Below the pieces are notes generated by a model. That model did no database searches, was not told where the DNA came from, and saw nothing but the letters and a program-made list of their open reading frames with translations. Position numbers and translations under genes: made by a program. DNA of 64,000 nucleotides from JAFLCM01 sp964510955 (GTDB lineage Bacteria > Planctomycetota > Phycisphaerae > Phycisphaerales > UBA1924), in contig CAZEDW010000010.1 of NCBI GenBank assembly GCA_964510955.1, positions 1-64,000 of the forward strand, written 5' to 3'. This document shows, in pieces, positions 17,333 to 28,160 of the stretch; within the stretch, counting starts at the first letter, position 1, and the number at the start of each line of letters is the position of its first letter.

Positions 17333-18910
17333 CTACTTTGGGGCGTCGGGCGCCGGGCGCACATTCCACGCCAGCAGCCGCGAGTTCCCCGGTGCGCGCC
17401 GGTAGTCGGCGCTGATGGGGATTTCCGTCCACTCAAGACCCGCGGCCTTCAGCTCGCTCTCGGCGGCGCCGAAGCGCTTGCGGTTCACATCGGACTCTTC
17501 GTGCACGAGCAACGTGTACGGTTTCGCCGTGGCGGGGTCTTCCTTGCGGAGGCGTTCTACAAGCTCCGCGACCGGGCGCCCGAAGCGGTTCTTGCCCCAC
17601 ACCTCCAGTGCGTGGTCAGCGTAGTAGTCCAGGGCGTCGGCGTTGTAGTTGAGCGTTCCCATGCGCGCGGGGTCGGCCTTGGTGACCAGCTCGCGCATGT
17701 ACGCACGCGGCGATCGCGTGGCCCACGCCGCCGTGCGACCGAAGGCTTCCCACCACACCATCACGCCGCCCTGCGCCACCACCGCCGTCGCGACGACGGC
17801 GCAGAGGGCGCGGGGCCGCGGGTCGAGTTCCAACCGTCGTCGGACCGCCCACCCGGCGATCAGCGACAGCGCCGGCAGGATGGGCAGCAGGTATCGGTCC
17901 ACCCCTTGCGTGGTCAGGCTGAAGCCGACAAACCCCAGCACGAACCACAGAACCAGCATCAACTTGCCGGGCGCGAGCGAACTCCAGCGGGTCGCCAACA
18001 CGCCCAGGCCGATGACCCCGGCGATGACGAACGCGCCCAGTGACCACGACACCGCCTCGAAGTTGTGGCCCCAGGCCGAGAGGCGGAACATCCTCAGGTT
18101 GTCCTCGACCTCGATCTCGATCTGGGCTTTCATCAGGTCGGGGCCGATCCGCGCCGCGACGAGCTTCAGCCAGCCCCAGAACACAAGCAGCGGAACGCCG
18201 AGCACCACGAGCGGGTGTACGCACTGAAGCTGCTTGAGCCACGACGGCGACTTTTCGGAGTCTCGCGGCACGAACGCGCGGAGCAGCACGGGGGCGTAGC
18301 CGCCCAGCGCGATCACCATCGTCGGGGCCGGGCCCTTGACGAGCGCCGCGACGGCGCCAGCGCCGGTCGCCAGCGCCACCGCGCCCCACCGCGTGCGCCG
18401 ATCGGCGAGGTAGCCGGTCCACGCCGCGTGGATTGCGCCGATGCACACAACGACCGGGGCGACGAGCATGATGTCGATCTCGCCGGCGCGGCTGTTGTGG
18501 CAGTACGCCACGCCGAGCTCGAGGAACAGCGCCCCGAGGAACGCCGCCGCGTCGATCTTTGTTTGATCGTCTGCGCCGGCGTCGCGCAGCATCCGGCGAC
18601 CGACGAGGTATGTCGCGATCACGCCCGCCCAGCCCCAGATGGCCGAGTTGAGGCGCACCTCCAGCTCGCTCACGGTGGCGCCGTGAGACATTGCCAGCAC
18701 GCGCTGGCACCAGTAGATCAGGGGTGGCTTGGCGAGGTAGGGCTTGCCGCGGCGCACCGGGACGATCCAGTTGCCCGCTTGGTGCATCTCGCGCCCGACG
18801 TGGGCGCGGATGGCTTCCTGGGGCGTGAAGATGCCCAGGGCCGTGGGGTTCAGCGCGTAGAGCGGGACCGCCAGGGCCGTGAGGATGAGCAGGTGGGTCA
18901 GAGGGCGCAT
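17333..18910 (-). CDS. GT39-type membrane glycosyltransferase (ArnT/PMT-like)
   Basis: A 525-residue inner-membrane protein with about ten or eleven transmembrane helices and the N-terminal periplasmic loop of GT-C glycosyltransferases. After helix 1 comes IFTPQEAIRAHVGREMHQAG, where the usual DE/E acid pair of this loop is represented by a QE motif, then WIVPVRRGKPYLAKPPLIYW, the strongly conserved GxPYxxKPPLxYW motif of ArnT/PMT-like enzymes. It would transfer a sugar from a polyprenyl-phosphate donor to a lipid or protein in the periplasm. The soluble C-terminal 130 residues are family-typical. The ATG at 18910 removes a non-conserved seven-residue extension. Confidence 0.82.
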   Translation of the reverse strand: MRPLTHLLILTALAVPLYALNPTALGIFTPQEAIRAHVGREMHQAGNWIVPVRRGKPYLAKPPLIYWCQRVLAMSHGATVSELEVRLNSAIWGWAGVIATYLVGRRMLRDAGADDQTKIDAAAFLGALFLELGVAYCHNSRAGEIDIMLVAPVVVCIGAIHAAWTGYLADRRTRWGAVALATGAGAVAALVKGPAPTMVIALGGYAPVLLRAFVPRDSEKSPSWLKQLQCVHPLVVLGVPLLVFWGWLKLVAARIGPDLMKAQIEIEVEDNLRMFRLSAWGHNFEAVSWSLGAFVIAGVIGLGVLATRWSSLAPGKLMLVLWFVLGFVGFSLTTQGVDRYLLPILPALSLIAGWAVRRRLELDPRPRALCAVVATAVVAQGGVMVWWEAFGRTAAWATRSPRAYMRELVTKADPARMGTLNYNADALDYYADHALEVWGKNRFGRPVAELVERLRKEDPATAKPYTLLVHEESDVNRKRFGAAESELKAAGLEWTEIPISADYRRAPGNSRLLAWNVRPAPDAPK

Positions 18911-18971
18911 CGACGCCGCAGGGTACCGCAATGACGGAGTAGGCGGCCCGGTTCGGTCGGTGCGCCGGGGA

Positions 18972-20396
18972 TCACGGGCACGGCGAGCCGAACACGCCCA
19001 GCAGCGCGAGCAGGTCCTGGGTGTTCACGGCGCCGTTGCCGTCGATGTCGCCGCCCGAGCCGGGAGTAACGCTGGCGCCGAAGTTCCCGAGCAGGATCAG
19101 CAGGTCGGCGGTGTTGACGACACGGTCGGCGTTCAGGTCGCCGGGGCAGGGCGGCGGTGCGGCGAGCGCGACATACACGCCGGTGCCCCACTCGATCTGG
19201 TTGTTGTCGGGCGGCGTGAGGGCGGCGTTGAAGGCCACGTCGCCGCGGCTGTTGATGCTCGGTGCGCCGCCGAACACCGGGCTGGCGTCGTTCTGCTCCA
19301 CGCGGGCGCTGCCGAGGTCGCTGGGCAGGAGGTCGAGATGGGTGACCACCCGGCGCAGTGTGACGCCGTCGCCCACCCAGACGGCCCGGCGTCCGGCGCT
19401 GTCCTTGGCTCGGAAGGCGACTACGCCGGCGTCGTTGAGTGAGGGAGCGAAGAACTCGACGTCGGTGACCTGAACGCCGCCAACGGGGGCGGCGGTGGAG
19501 GCGATCGTGACGGTGCTCACGCCGTCGGAGCGCATGACTGCCCGACCGCCGGTGAACAGGTTGACGGTGAAGGCGACCACGCCCTGGTTGTTCAGCCCAA
19601 CGCTGTTGTCGATGCTGGTGAAGTTGGAGGAAGGGTTGGCGTCGCGGTCCTGCGCGATGAGGATGCTTGAGCCATCGGGGTTGAAGACGCGGACCTCGTC
19701 GGGCTGAGACGAGCCGGTTGCCCCCGCCGCGCCCAGGCGGACATGGCCGGCGATCTGGCGGGCATTGTTAAAGCTGGGCGTGAACAGGAACGAGTACGGG
19801 CTGGCGGGATTCAGCCCCGCCTCGACGGCGTGGTGCACCACGCCCCCCGGCAGCGCGGGGTCCCAGCTCGTCCACGCCTGGCGATTGGTGCCGAAGTTGG
19901 AGCGGAATCCCACGTGCCCCGAGTCATTGACGTTCGGCGAGCTCCAAGACGAGGTCCCGAACGGCTGGGTGGTAAGCAGCCCGCTGGTGACGGTGGGGTG
20001 GTTGTAGAAGTACAGACCCGGCACGCCGCCGGTAAAGTTCTGCTCCCACACGACGCGCCCGAGGTTGTTGAGGCCGACGCGGGAGAGGAAGGCGTCGTCG
20101 GCGGGGTTGGAGCTGTAAACCACGGCGCCGGTGCCGGTCGGGCCTGTGCCGCTCACCTGCCCGAACCAGATGCTCTGAAACGTGCCGCTGGTGACGCTCA
20201 GGTGAAACGCGACCTGGCGGCTGTCGTTGAGGCGGATGTCTTCGCCGGAGAAAAACCACGAGCCGGGCACGTTGAACGCGCCGCCGGGGTTGGAGGCGAA
20301 GTTGGTTCGGGCGAGCATCTGGAAGCCCGAATACGTCGGAACCGCCGCCGACGCGGTGGAGGCGCACGCACACAGCAGCACACAAACGGTCTTCAT
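18972..20396 (-). CDS. Secreted propeller-like protein with C-terminal dockerin-like module
   Basis: A 474-residue protein with a signal peptide (MKTVCVLLCACASTASA). The body has repeated SxNxxGxVAF-type strands (LNDSRQVAFHLS, VGLNNLGRVVWEQN, SLNDAGVVAFRAK, SINSRGDVAFNAA) at about 60-70-residue spacing, indicating a beta-propeller or similar repeat fold. The last 65 residues contain two calcium-binding loops of the dockerin type (DLNADRVVNTADLLILLGNF and DIDGNGAVNTQDLLALLGVF), bracketed by Cys-Pro on both sides (PPCPGD ... GSPCP). Proteins of this kind are exported and surface-associated in Phycisphaerae. GGAGAG lies directly upstream of ATG 20396, supporting this start. Confidence 0.8.
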   Translation of the reverse strand: MKTVCVLLCACASTASAAVPTYSGFQMLARTNFASNPGGAFNVPGSWFFSGEDIRLNDSRQVAFHLSVTSGTFQSIWFGQVSGTGPTGTGAVVYSSNPADDAFLSRVGLNNLGRVVWEQNFTGGVPGLYFYNHPTVTSGLLTTQPFGTSSWSSPNVNDSGHVGFRSNFGTNRQAWTSWDPALPGGVVHHAVEAGLNPASPYSFLFTPSFNNARQIAGHVRLGAAGATGSSQPDEVRVFNPDGSSILIAQDRDANPSSNFTSIDNSVGLNNQGVVAFTVNLFTGGRAVMRSDGVSTVTIASTAAPVGGVQVTDVEFFAPSLNDAGVVAFRAKDSAGRRAVWVGDGVTLRRVVTHLDLLPSDLGSARVEQNDASPVFGGAPSINSRGDVAFNAALTPPDNNQIEWGTGVYVALAAPPPCPGDLNADRVVNTADLLILLGNFGASVTPGSGGDIDGNGAVNTQDLLALLGVFGSPCP

Positions 20397-20561
20397 GGTT
20401 CTCTCCTGCCCGATCACGCGGGGTGACGTGCCGACAGGATAGCACACGCCCGCGCAAACCACGGGGTGCGGCGCCGATTCCGATAAGCACGCGACGCTTG
20501 TGGCCGTGGCGGGGCTAGGGGGATGAACTCCCTCTCCATCGCCTCGGTCTCGCCGCGCTTA

Positions 20562-21764
20562 TCAGCCTTCGTCGAGCAGCCCGACGCTCTCGAACGCCGA
20601 GCCCGAGAGCATCTCGAGGCTCGCACCGCCGCCGGTGGAGACATGGCTGAGTTTGTCGGCGATGCCGAACTCGTCGGCGGCCGCGGCGGAGTCTCCACCG
20701 CCAACGATGGTGACAGCGCCGGACTTGGTGGCCTCGACGAGCGCATCGGCTACGGCCCTGGTGCCGGCGGCGAAGTTCTTCCACTCGAACACGCCCATCG
20801 GCCCGTTCCAGACCACGGTCTTGGCCGACCGCAGCACGCCGGCGTAGGCGGCGCGGGTGGCGGGGCCGATGTCCAGGCCCATCAGGCCGTCGGGGATGTC
20901 GGCGCCGGCGGCCTTCGGCGCGGCGTTCTCCTCGAACTTGTCGGCGCACACATGATCCGTCGGCAGGTGGAGCGTCTTTTTCTGTGAGGCCGCCAACGCG
21001 AGGATGCGCTGGGCGTCGGCGAGCTTGTCTTCCTCGACGCGCGAAGAACCGACCTTCCTGCCCTGGGCCTTGAGGAACGTAAAGGCCATCGCCCCGCCGA
21101 TGATGATCGCGTCGGCCTTGGGCAGCAGGAACTCGATGGCGGGGAGCTTGTCGCTCACCTTGGCCCCGCCGAGCACGACAACGAACGGTCGCTTCGGGCT
21201 GGCCAGCGCGTCGCCGAGGTACTTGATCTCCTTCTCAACCAGGAAGCCGCAGACGCGCGGCTTGCCCTTCATCAGCTTGGGCACCGCGACCATCGACGCG
21301 TCGGCCCTGTGGCAGGTGCCGAAAGCGTCGTTGCAGTAGATGTCGCCCAGCGCGGCGATCTTGGCGGCGAACGCCTCGTCGCCCTTCTGCTCGGCCTTGT
21401 GGCAGCGGAGATTCTCCAGCAGCATCACCTCGCCGTCACGCAGCGCGTTGGCCGCCGCGGAAGACTGGGCGTCGATGCAGTCGTGGCTGGGGAACTTCAC
21501 GGGCTTGCCGATGATCTCGCTCAGCCGCTTGGCGCCGGGCTCGAGGGAGAACTCGGGCTCGTAGCCGGCGCCCTTGGGGCGGCCCAGGTGCGACATCAGG
21601 ATCAGCCGCCCGCCCCGGTCCAGGACGTTCCTGATGCTGGGCACGGCCATGCGGATGCGCAGGTCGTCCGATACGTGCCCGTCCTTGAGCGGCACGTTGA
21701 AATCGACGCGCATGAGCACGCGCTTGGATTTGACGTCGACCTGGCCGATGTTGCGCTTTGGCAT
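20562..21764 (-). CDS. pgk: Phosphoglycerate kinase
   Basis: A 400-residue glycolytic enzyme catalysing 1,3-bisphosphoglycerate + ADP to 3-phosphoglycerate + ATP. The PGK signature is present near the N-terminus (KRVLMRVDFNVPLKDG), followed by LILMSHLGRPKG (substrate-binding His/Arg), GGAKVSDK, and the C-terminal nucleotide loops VWNGPMGVFEW and GGGDSAAAADEF with STGGGASLE. Length matches the family (about 395). GGAG lies about 9 bases upstream of ATG 21764, which is preferred over ATG 21785. It stands alone, without gap or tpi neighbours. Confidence 0.95.
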   Translation of the reverse strand: MPKRNIGQVDVKSKRVLMRVDFNVPLKDGHVSDDLRIRMAVPSIRNVLDRGGRLILMSHLGRPKGAGYEPEFSLEPGAKRLSEIIGKPVKFPSHDCIDAQSSAAANALRDGEVMLLENLRCHKAEQKGDEAFAAKIAALGDIYCNDAFGTCHRADASMVAVPKLMKGKPRVCGFLVEKEIKYLGDALASPKRPFVVVLGGAKVSDKLPAIEFLLPKADAIIIGGAMAFTFLKAQGRKVGSSRVEEDKLADAQRILALAASQKKTLHLPTDHVCADKFEENAAPKAAGADIPDGLMGLDIGPATRAAYAGVLRSAKTVVWNGPMGVFEWKNFAAGTRAVADALVEATKSGAVTIVGGGDSAAAADEFGIADKLSHVSTGGGASLEMLSGSAFESVGLLDEG

Positions 21765-22000
21765 TGGAATCTCCGAGAGAAGCATTCACCGCGGGGGCGC
21801 GGGGAACGCAGGGCGGATGAGAATGTGAGGAAAGAAGTTTAGAGCGCGAGCCGCGCCAAGTCTCGTGCAAGCACCGCCCGACGGCTCCGTGATCACCTAC
21901 GATGCGGCATTCGGCCCAGTGGGCCGTTGATCGTTTCCAGATTCATTCCAAGTCTCACTCCGTGCTCTCCTCGCCTGCGCGGTGGAGCACCAACTCCGCG

Positions 22001-22954
22001 GTGAATAGCAGATTTCCCTTCATCGTCGGCCCCACCGCCGGCGGCAAGAGTTCGCTCGCCGTCGAGTTGTGCCTGCGCCTGAACGCGGCCGGGCGCGGTC
22101 CGGCGGAGGTGGTGTCGGCGGACTCGATGCAGGTGTACCGGGGCATGGACATCGGCACCGCCAAGCCGACCATCGAAGAGCGCGCGGGTATCGTGCATCA
22201 CCTGATCGATGTCGCCGAGCCGACGGAGGCGTTCACCGTCGACCGGTGGCTCAGGCTCGCCGAGGCCGCGATCGCAGACGTCCGCGCCCGCGGTGGCGTG
22301 CCCGTGGTGGTGGGGGGGACCAACCTATATGTCAAGGCGCTGCTCGAGGGCTTGTTCGAGGGGCCGCCCGAAGACGCCGCCCTGCGGGGCGAGCTGACGG
22401 CGATGGACCCGCGGGCGCGCCGGGCGGAGTTGGAGCGGGTGGATCCCGCCGCCGCATCCCGCATCCACTTCAACGATGTTCGCCGCACGGTGCGGGCGCT
22501 GGAGGTCTATCGGTGCAGCGGTGTTCCCATCAGCGTCCAGCAGGCGCAGTGGGAAGACCGCGGGGGCACGCCGCGCGCCGATGCGGTCATCATCGGCCTT
22601 GACTGGCCCGCCGAGGCCGTGAATCGGCGAATCAACGCCCGCGTGAAACAGATGTTCGAGCGCGGCCTCGTGGATGAGGTGCGCGGGCTGCTCGACGCCG
22701 GGCGGCTCGGACCGCAGGCGCGGGAGGCGCTGGGCTACAAGCAGATCGCCGTCGCGCTGGCGGCCGGTGGTCGCCCCGACCAGGTCGCCGAGTCGCTGGA
22801 GCGGACCAAGATAGAAACTCGTCGATTCGCCAAGAACCAGCGGACGTGGCTGAAGCGGTTCCGCGCGCTGCCGGGGTCTGTTTGGATCAACGCGGGCGAG
22901 ACGTCGCCCGAGCGATGGCCGGACGAGATCGCGGGAGCAGGGTTATTCGGTTGA
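22001..22954 (+). CDS. miaA: tRNA dimethylallyltransferase
   Basis: A 317-residue enzyme transferring a dimethylallyl group to A37 of tRNAs that read UNN codons. Motifs: P-loop VGPTAGGKSSLAVEL, DSMQVYRGMDIGTAKP, HHLIDV, VVGGTNLYVKALLEGLF, NRRINARVKQMFERGLVDEV, ALGYKQIA and the tRNA-binding TRRFAKNQRTWLKR. Length matches MiaA (about 310). I place the start at GTG 22001 just before the P-loop strand; the frame is open to an ATG at 21902 but that adds non-conserved residues. The ribosome binding site is weak for either, so the start is uncertain by about 30 residues. Confidence 0.92.
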   Translation: MNSRFPFIVGPTAGGKSSLAVELCLRLNAAGRGPAEVVSADSMQVYRGMDIGTAKPTIEERAGIVHHLIDVAEPTEAFTVDRWLRLAEAAIADVRARGGVPVVVGGTNLYVKALLEGLFEGPPEDAALRGELTAMDPRARRAELERVDPAAASRIHFNDVRRTVRALEVYRCSGVPISVQQAQWEDRGGTPRADAVIIGLDWPAEAVNRRINARVKQMFERGLVDEVRGLLDAGRLGPQAREALGYKQIAVALAAGGRPDQVAESLERTKIETRRFAKNQRTWLKRFRALPGSVWINAGETSPERWPDEIAGAGLFG

Positions 22955-22979
22955 AGTTGCCGGCGTCGACGCGGGAGGT

Positions 22980-24131
22980 TCAAACCTGCTGCGCATGCCG
23001 CTGCGACCCGGCCATGTCATGCCCGGCGTCGCGCAAGGTCTTTTCGCGCCGGGCCAGTTCGAGGTCGCTCTCGGCCATCATCCGCGCCAGCGCTTCGACC
23101 TTCACCGTCGGCGACCAGCCGAGCTTCGCGCGGGCCTTGCCCGCGTCGCCCTGCAGCGTCTCCACCTCGGCGGGACGGAAATACCGCGGGTCCACCTCGA
23201 CGTGCTTTTTCCAGTCCACGCCGACCTGGTCGAACACCATCGCCAGGAACTCACGTACGCTCAGGGACACGCCGGTGGCGATCACGAAGTCGTCGGGCTT
23301 GTCCTGCTGCAGCATCAGCCACATCGCGCGCACATAATCGCCGGCGAAACCCCAGTCGCGCTTGGCGTCGAGGTTGCCGAGGTACAGCTTGTCCTGCAGG
23401 CCGAGCTTGATGCGCCCGGCGGCGCGGGTGATCTTGCGGGTCACGAACGTCTCGCCGCGGCGCGGGCTCTCGTGGTTGAAGAGGATGCCGCAACTGGCGT
23501 GCATGCCGTAGGCGATGCGGTAGTTCACGGTCATGTCGTGGGCGAACACCTTGGCCGCCGCGTAGGGCGAGCGCGGGCGGAACGGGGTGGATTCCCGCTG
23601 CGGTGTCTCGGCCACCATCCCGAACATCTCCGAGCTCGACGCTTGGTAAAAGCGGACCGTCTTGCCGGACTCGGTCTGGTAGGTCCGCACCGCTTCCAGC
23701 AGTTTGAGCGCGCCCATCCCGACCGTCTCGGCGGTGTAGATCGGCATGTCGAAGCTGACGCGGACGTGGCTCTGGGCCGCCAGGTTGTAGACCTCGTCGG
23801 GCTCGACGCGGTGGATGATCGATGCCAGCGTGGCGGCCTCGGTGATATCCCCGTAATGGAGGATCATCCGGCGGTTGGTCTCGTGAGGGTCCTGATAAAT
23901 GTGCTCGATCCGCCCCGTGTTGAAGCTGCTGGAGCGCCGGATGATCCCGTGGACTTCGTAGCCCTTGTCGCGCAGGAACTCCGCCAGGTATGACCCGTCC
24001 TGACCGGTGATGCCGGTGATCAAGGCGCGGCGGCGCGGCGAGGACTCTGGGGGCTTGGCGGTGGGCACTTGGTTCGGGTCCGATGTTTGGGGAATGTTCA
24101 CGCGCGCCCGCGAACGCCGGAGAGCTTTCAA
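22980..24131 (-). CDS. gmd: GDP-mannose 4,6-dehydratase
   Basis: A 383-residue short-chain dehydrogenase converting GDP-D-mannose to GDP-4-keto-6-deoxy-D-mannose, a precursor of fucose, rhamnose or perosamine in surface glycans. Motifs: NAD(P)-binding GITGQDGSYLAEFL, GIIRRSSSFNTGRIEHIY, active-site SSEMFG and SPYAAAK (Tyr-x3-Lys), then ILFNHESPRRGETFVTRK, diagnostic for GMD. It is divergent from the UDP-xylose genes, consistent with a nucleotide-sugar locus. The first 35 residues are a non-conserved Pro-rich leader; a GTG at 24101 is an alternative start. No fcl/GDP-fucose synthase gene follows. Confidence 0.93.
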   Translation of the reverse strand: MKALRRSRARVNIPQTSDPNQVPTAKPPESSPRRRALITGITGQDGSYLAEFLRDKGYEVHGIIRRSSSFNTGRIEHIYQDPHETNRRMILHYGDITEAATLASIIHRVEPDEVYNLAAQSHVRVSFDMPIYTAETVGMGALKLLEAVRTYQTESGKTVRFYQASSSEMFGMVAETPQRESTPFRPRSPYAAAKVFAHDMTVNYRIAYGMHASCGILFNHESPRRGETFVTRKITRAAGRIKLGLQDKLYLGNLDAKRDWGFAGDYVRAMWLMLQQDKPDDFVIATGVSLSVREFLAMVFDQVGVDWKKHVEVDPRYFRPAEVETLQGDAGKARAKLGWSPTVKVEALARMMAESDLELARREKTLRDAGHDMAGSQRHAQQV

Positions 24132-24314
24132 GCGTAGGGCTCAGCGGCCTCGCTCAAAGGCCGATGAACAAGGAAACGCGAACCGCCGTCGCTAGACTAT
24201 CGGCCCCTTTTCCCGATCTGTCCACCCCGGCGCATCCCGGGTGTCCGGCCGTGGCCGGGCCCGGGCGCCACGCCCGAACGTCCGCCGGATACCAGTCACC
24301 CGGAGCCTGCCCCC

Positions 24315-25292
<978 letters not shown>

Positions 25293-25298
25293 TTGTTC

Positions 25299-25487
25299 TC
25301 ACCGCGGAGACGCGGAGTTCGCGGAGGGAGTCAGTTGATTGAGACTCTGAGTTGAGATGTCGAGCACCCAACTCCAGCCGCGAACGGATCGTCAAGCCCG
25401 TGTAATCCGCCGAAGCACCTGTCTGAAACTCCCTCTCTCGCACTTTCTGCCCTGAATCCCTCCGCGTTCTCCGCGTCTCCGCGGTGA
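25299..25487. repeat. Intergenic inverted repeat between uxs and ugd
   Basis: The left arm 25299-25328 and right arm 25458-25487 are 30-base inverse copies differing at about two positions. Each is made of CGCGGAGA/CGCGGAGT/CGCGGAGG units after TCACCG. The spacer is 129 bases and shows no gene. Arms of the form CACCGCGGAGACGCGGAG are known in AT-richer forms from many unrelated bacteria. The right arm ends 27 bases before the ugd start, so it lies in the ugd leader or between two transcripts. Confidence 0.9.
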
Positions 25488-25514
25488 AAGCTCTCTGATA
25501 CGAGGAACCAAGCA

Positions 25515-26858
25515 ATGCGTCTCACGATGGTCGGTACCGGATACGTTGGACTCGTCACCGGCGTGTGCTTCAGCAACACCGGCAACGACGTCATCTGCCT
25601 CGACGTCGATTCCCGCAAGATCGACACCCTCAACTCCGGCGGCTGCCCCATCTATGAGCCGGGGCTCACCGAGCTGATGGAGAAGAACGTCAGGGCCGGG
25701 CGGCTGGCGTTCACCACCGATGTTGAGCGCGCCTACCGCGACGCCCAGATGATCTTCATCTGCGTCGGCACCCCCACCGGGGCCAACGGCGACACGGACA
25801 TGAAGTACATCTGGTCCGCCGCGGACGACATCGCGCGGGTCATCAAGAGCCTGGGGCCCAAGCAGGAGCCGAAGGTGATCGTGGTGAAGTCCACGGTGCC
25901 GGTCGGCACCTCGCTCGCCGTGCGCGACCGGATCAAGGCCGTCGTCGGCGACATCCCCTTCGGCATCGCCAACAACCCCGAGTTCCTCAAAGAGGGGGCG
26001 GCGATCAACGACTTCAATAAGCCCGATCGGGTGGTCTGCGGCGTCGAGAGCGAGCGGACCGGCGCGCTGATGCGCGAGCTCTACGACCCGTTCGTCCGCC
26101 AGGGGCACCCCATCTACATCATGGACATCCTGTCCAGCGAGATGGTCAAATACGCCAGCAACAACTTCCTGGCGACCAAGATCAGCTTCATCAACGAGAT
26201 GGCCAACCTGTGTGAGGCTTACGGCGCAAATATCACCGCCGTGCGGGAGGGCATGTGCGCCGACAAGCGCATCGGCAACCAGTTCCTCTACCCCGGCCTG
26301 GGCTACGGCGGCTCGTGCTTCCCCAAGGACACTCTGGCCTGCATCAGCATGGGCAAGAAGTCCGGCGTGCCCACGCAGCTCAGCCAGGCCGTGCACGACG
26401 TGAACCAGCGCCAGCGCGACATGTTCTTCGCCAAGATCGAGAAGCATTTCGCGGCCTCGGGCGGCTTGCGCGGCAAGACCGTCGCCTTCTGGGGCATGGC
26501 GTTCAAACCCCACACTGACGACATCCGCGAGGCCCCGGCGCTGACGCTGATGGAGAAGGCCAAGGCCGCCGGCGCCACGGTGCGGGCGTTCGACCCCGTG
26601 GCGGCAGAAAACGTTCAGCGCGAGAACCCCGGTAAGTACGAGATCGTGAACGGCCTGTACGACACCGTCAAGGGCGCCGACGCCCTGGTGATCTCCACCG
26701 ACTGGGACGAGTTCAAGACCCCGGACTTCACCAGGATGAAGTCGCTGATGAAGTCTCCGGTCATCTTTGACGGCCGGAACCTCTACAAGCGCGACCAGGT
26801 ACAGCGGGCGGGCTTTACGTACCACTCGGTGGGGCGGGCGCCGGTGACGGCGGGCTGA
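25515..26858 (+). CDS. ugd: UDP-glucose 6-dehydrogenase
   Basis: A 447-residue enzyme oxidising UDP-glucose twice to UDP-glucuronate with two NAD+. It shows the N-terminal Rossmann motif MVGTGYVGLVTGVCFSNTGN, ICVGTPTGANGDTD, VVKSTVPVGTS, NNPEFLKEGAAINDF, and the active-site cysteine in GLGYGGSCFPKDT, with the C-terminal UDP-binding domain (VAFWGMAFKPHTDDIREAPA). GAGGAA lies about 8 bases upstream of ATG 25515. It supplies substrate for the UDP-xylose synthase encoded just upstream, which together with gmd suggests capsule or glycan precursor synthesis. Confidence 0.95.
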   Translation: MRLTMVGTGYVGLVTGVCFSNTGNDVICLDVDSRKIDTLNSGGCPIYEPGLTELMEKNVRAGRLAFTTDVERAYRDAQMIFICVGTPTGANGDTDMKYIWSAADDIARVIKSLGPKQEPKVIVVKSTVPVGTSLAVRDRIKAVVGDIPFGIANNPEFLKEGAAINDFNKPDRVVCGVESERTGALMRELYDPFVRQGHPIYIMDILSSEMVKYASNNFLATKISFINEMANLCEAYGANITAVREGMCADKRIGNQFLYPGLGYGGSCFPKDTLACISMGKKSGVPTQLSQAVHDVNQRQRDMFFAKIEKHFAASGGLRGKTVAFWGMAFKPHTDDIREAPALTLMEKAKAAGATVRAFDPVAAENVQRENPGKYEIVNGLYDTVKGADALVISTDWDEFKTPDFTRMKSLMKSPVIFDGRNLYKRDQVQRAGFTYHSVGRAPVTAG

Positions 26859-26998
26859 GCCCGGATCACCCGATTTGCCCCCCCACGCTCGGAACCCCTA
26901 CCATTCCGACGGCGCTGTGTGTCCGTTTGCGCCGAGCCGAAGTAGGTGCAAGGTGTTAGCCGCGTCGGGCCAGCCGCCCGGCGGTGGAGGTTCCGAAG

Positions 26999-28123
26999 AT
27001 GCTGCCAAAGCCCCCCGCCAAGGAGGCCGGCCTCGGGTTCCTGTTCATCCCGCCGTTCCGTGTTCAAGGAACGTCCATCGCCGGCGAGGCGACGAGCGTG
27101 ATGATCCCGGAGCTGGATATCGCGTTCGACATGGGCATCTGCCCGCGCCCGATGCTGGCGGCCAAGTTCGTGGCCGTCACGCACGGTCACATGGATCACA
27201 TCGGCGGATTGGCCTACTACTGCTCCCAGCGCAAGTTCCAGGGCATGGAGCCCGGCACGATCATCTGCCACAAGGGCCTCGCCAAGGCCGTCCGCCGGAT
27301 GATGGAGGGGTACATCGACCTTGAGGGCCAGGTCACCCCCTACAACGTCATCGAGCTCGATCCCGGGCAGGAGTACGAGCTGAAGAACAACATCATTCTC
27401 CGCATGTTCGAGGTGGAGCACACGTGCCTGTCGTGCGGATATGTGGTGGTGGAGCGTCGGAGCAAGCTCAAGCCCGAGTATGCCGAGCTGCCGCAGGAAA
27501 AACTCCGCGAGCTGAAAGACAAGGGAGAGGACATCACCCGCACCCTTGAGGTGCCGCTGGTGGCCTTCCTGGGCGACACCGCCCCTGGCCCACAGCTGAT
27601 CCGTGACGACGTCCGCAAGGCCCAGATCGTCATCTGCGAGTGCACGTTCTTCGAGGAAGACCACGAGGACCGCGCTCAGATCGGCAAGCACATGCACCTC
27701 AAGCACATCCTGGAGTGGTTGCCGGTGCTGGAGTGCCAAAAGCTTGTGCTCATCCACCTGTCGCGCCGGTCGAACATGATGGAAGCGCGCAAGCTGCTGC
27801 GGAAGTACGTCAAGCGCGACCTGGCCGACAAGGTCGAGTTCCTGATGGACCACCGCGACAACAAGATGCGGTACGAGCGCCAGATGGAGGACGCGATCCG
27901 CGCCGAGTGCGCCCGCACGGGTCAGCCGTACGTGCCGCCGGCGAGACCGGGTTTCAAGAAGCCTTTCGGCCCTCCCAGGGGCCCGGGCGGCCCCGGCGGT
28001 CCGGGAGGCGGCGGCTTCGGACCCCCGCGCTCGGCCCCGCCAGGAGCCCCGCGCCCCATGGCGCCGCGCCCCGCGGGGCAACCCCTCACCGGTCCCGGCG
28101 CAACCGGACCCGCGCCGCGCTAG
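26999..28123 (+). CDS. MBL-fold metallohydrolase, RNase Z-like, with Pro/Gly tail
   Basis: A 374-residue metallo-beta-lactamase-fold protein. The zinc motif is THGHMDHIGG (HxHxDH) at about residue 60, followed by downstream ligands in FEVEHT, the aspartate in LGDTAPGPQ and the late histidine in LIHLSRRSN. The general plan resembles RNase Z-like hydrolases, but the exosite is not evident, so the substrate is open. The last 60 residues are a low-complexity Pro/Gly tail (GGPGGPGGGG). The start ATG 26999 has GGAGG 8 bases upstream; a GTG at 26984 is in frame but poorer. Confidence 0.78.
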   Translation: MLPKPPAKEAGLGFLFIPPFRVQGTSIAGEATSVMIPELDIAFDMGICPRPMLAAKFVAVTHGHMDHIGGLAYYCSQRKFQGMEPGTIICHKGLAKAVRRMMEGYIDLEGQVTPYNVIELDPGQEYELKNNIILRMFEVEHTCLSCGYVVVERRSKLKPEYAELPQEKLRELKDKGEDITRTLEVPLVAFLGDTAPGPQLIRDDVRKAQIVICECTFFEEDHEDRAQIGKHMHLKHILEWLPVLECQKLVLIHLSRRSNMMEARKLLRKYVKRDLADKVEFLMDHRDNKMRYERQMEDAIRAECARTGQPYVPPARPGFKKPFGPPRGPGGPGGPGGGGFGPPRSAPPGAPRPMAPRPAGQPLTGPGATGPAPR

Positions 28124-28160
28124 CGCCGACGCGATCACACGCAAAATCTTGAAGAGTCGT

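Noticed and set aside
25392..26825. A 477-codon open frame on the minus strand
   Set aside because: It is antisense to ugd with its catalytic motifs; the translation is low-complexity and has no recognisable family.
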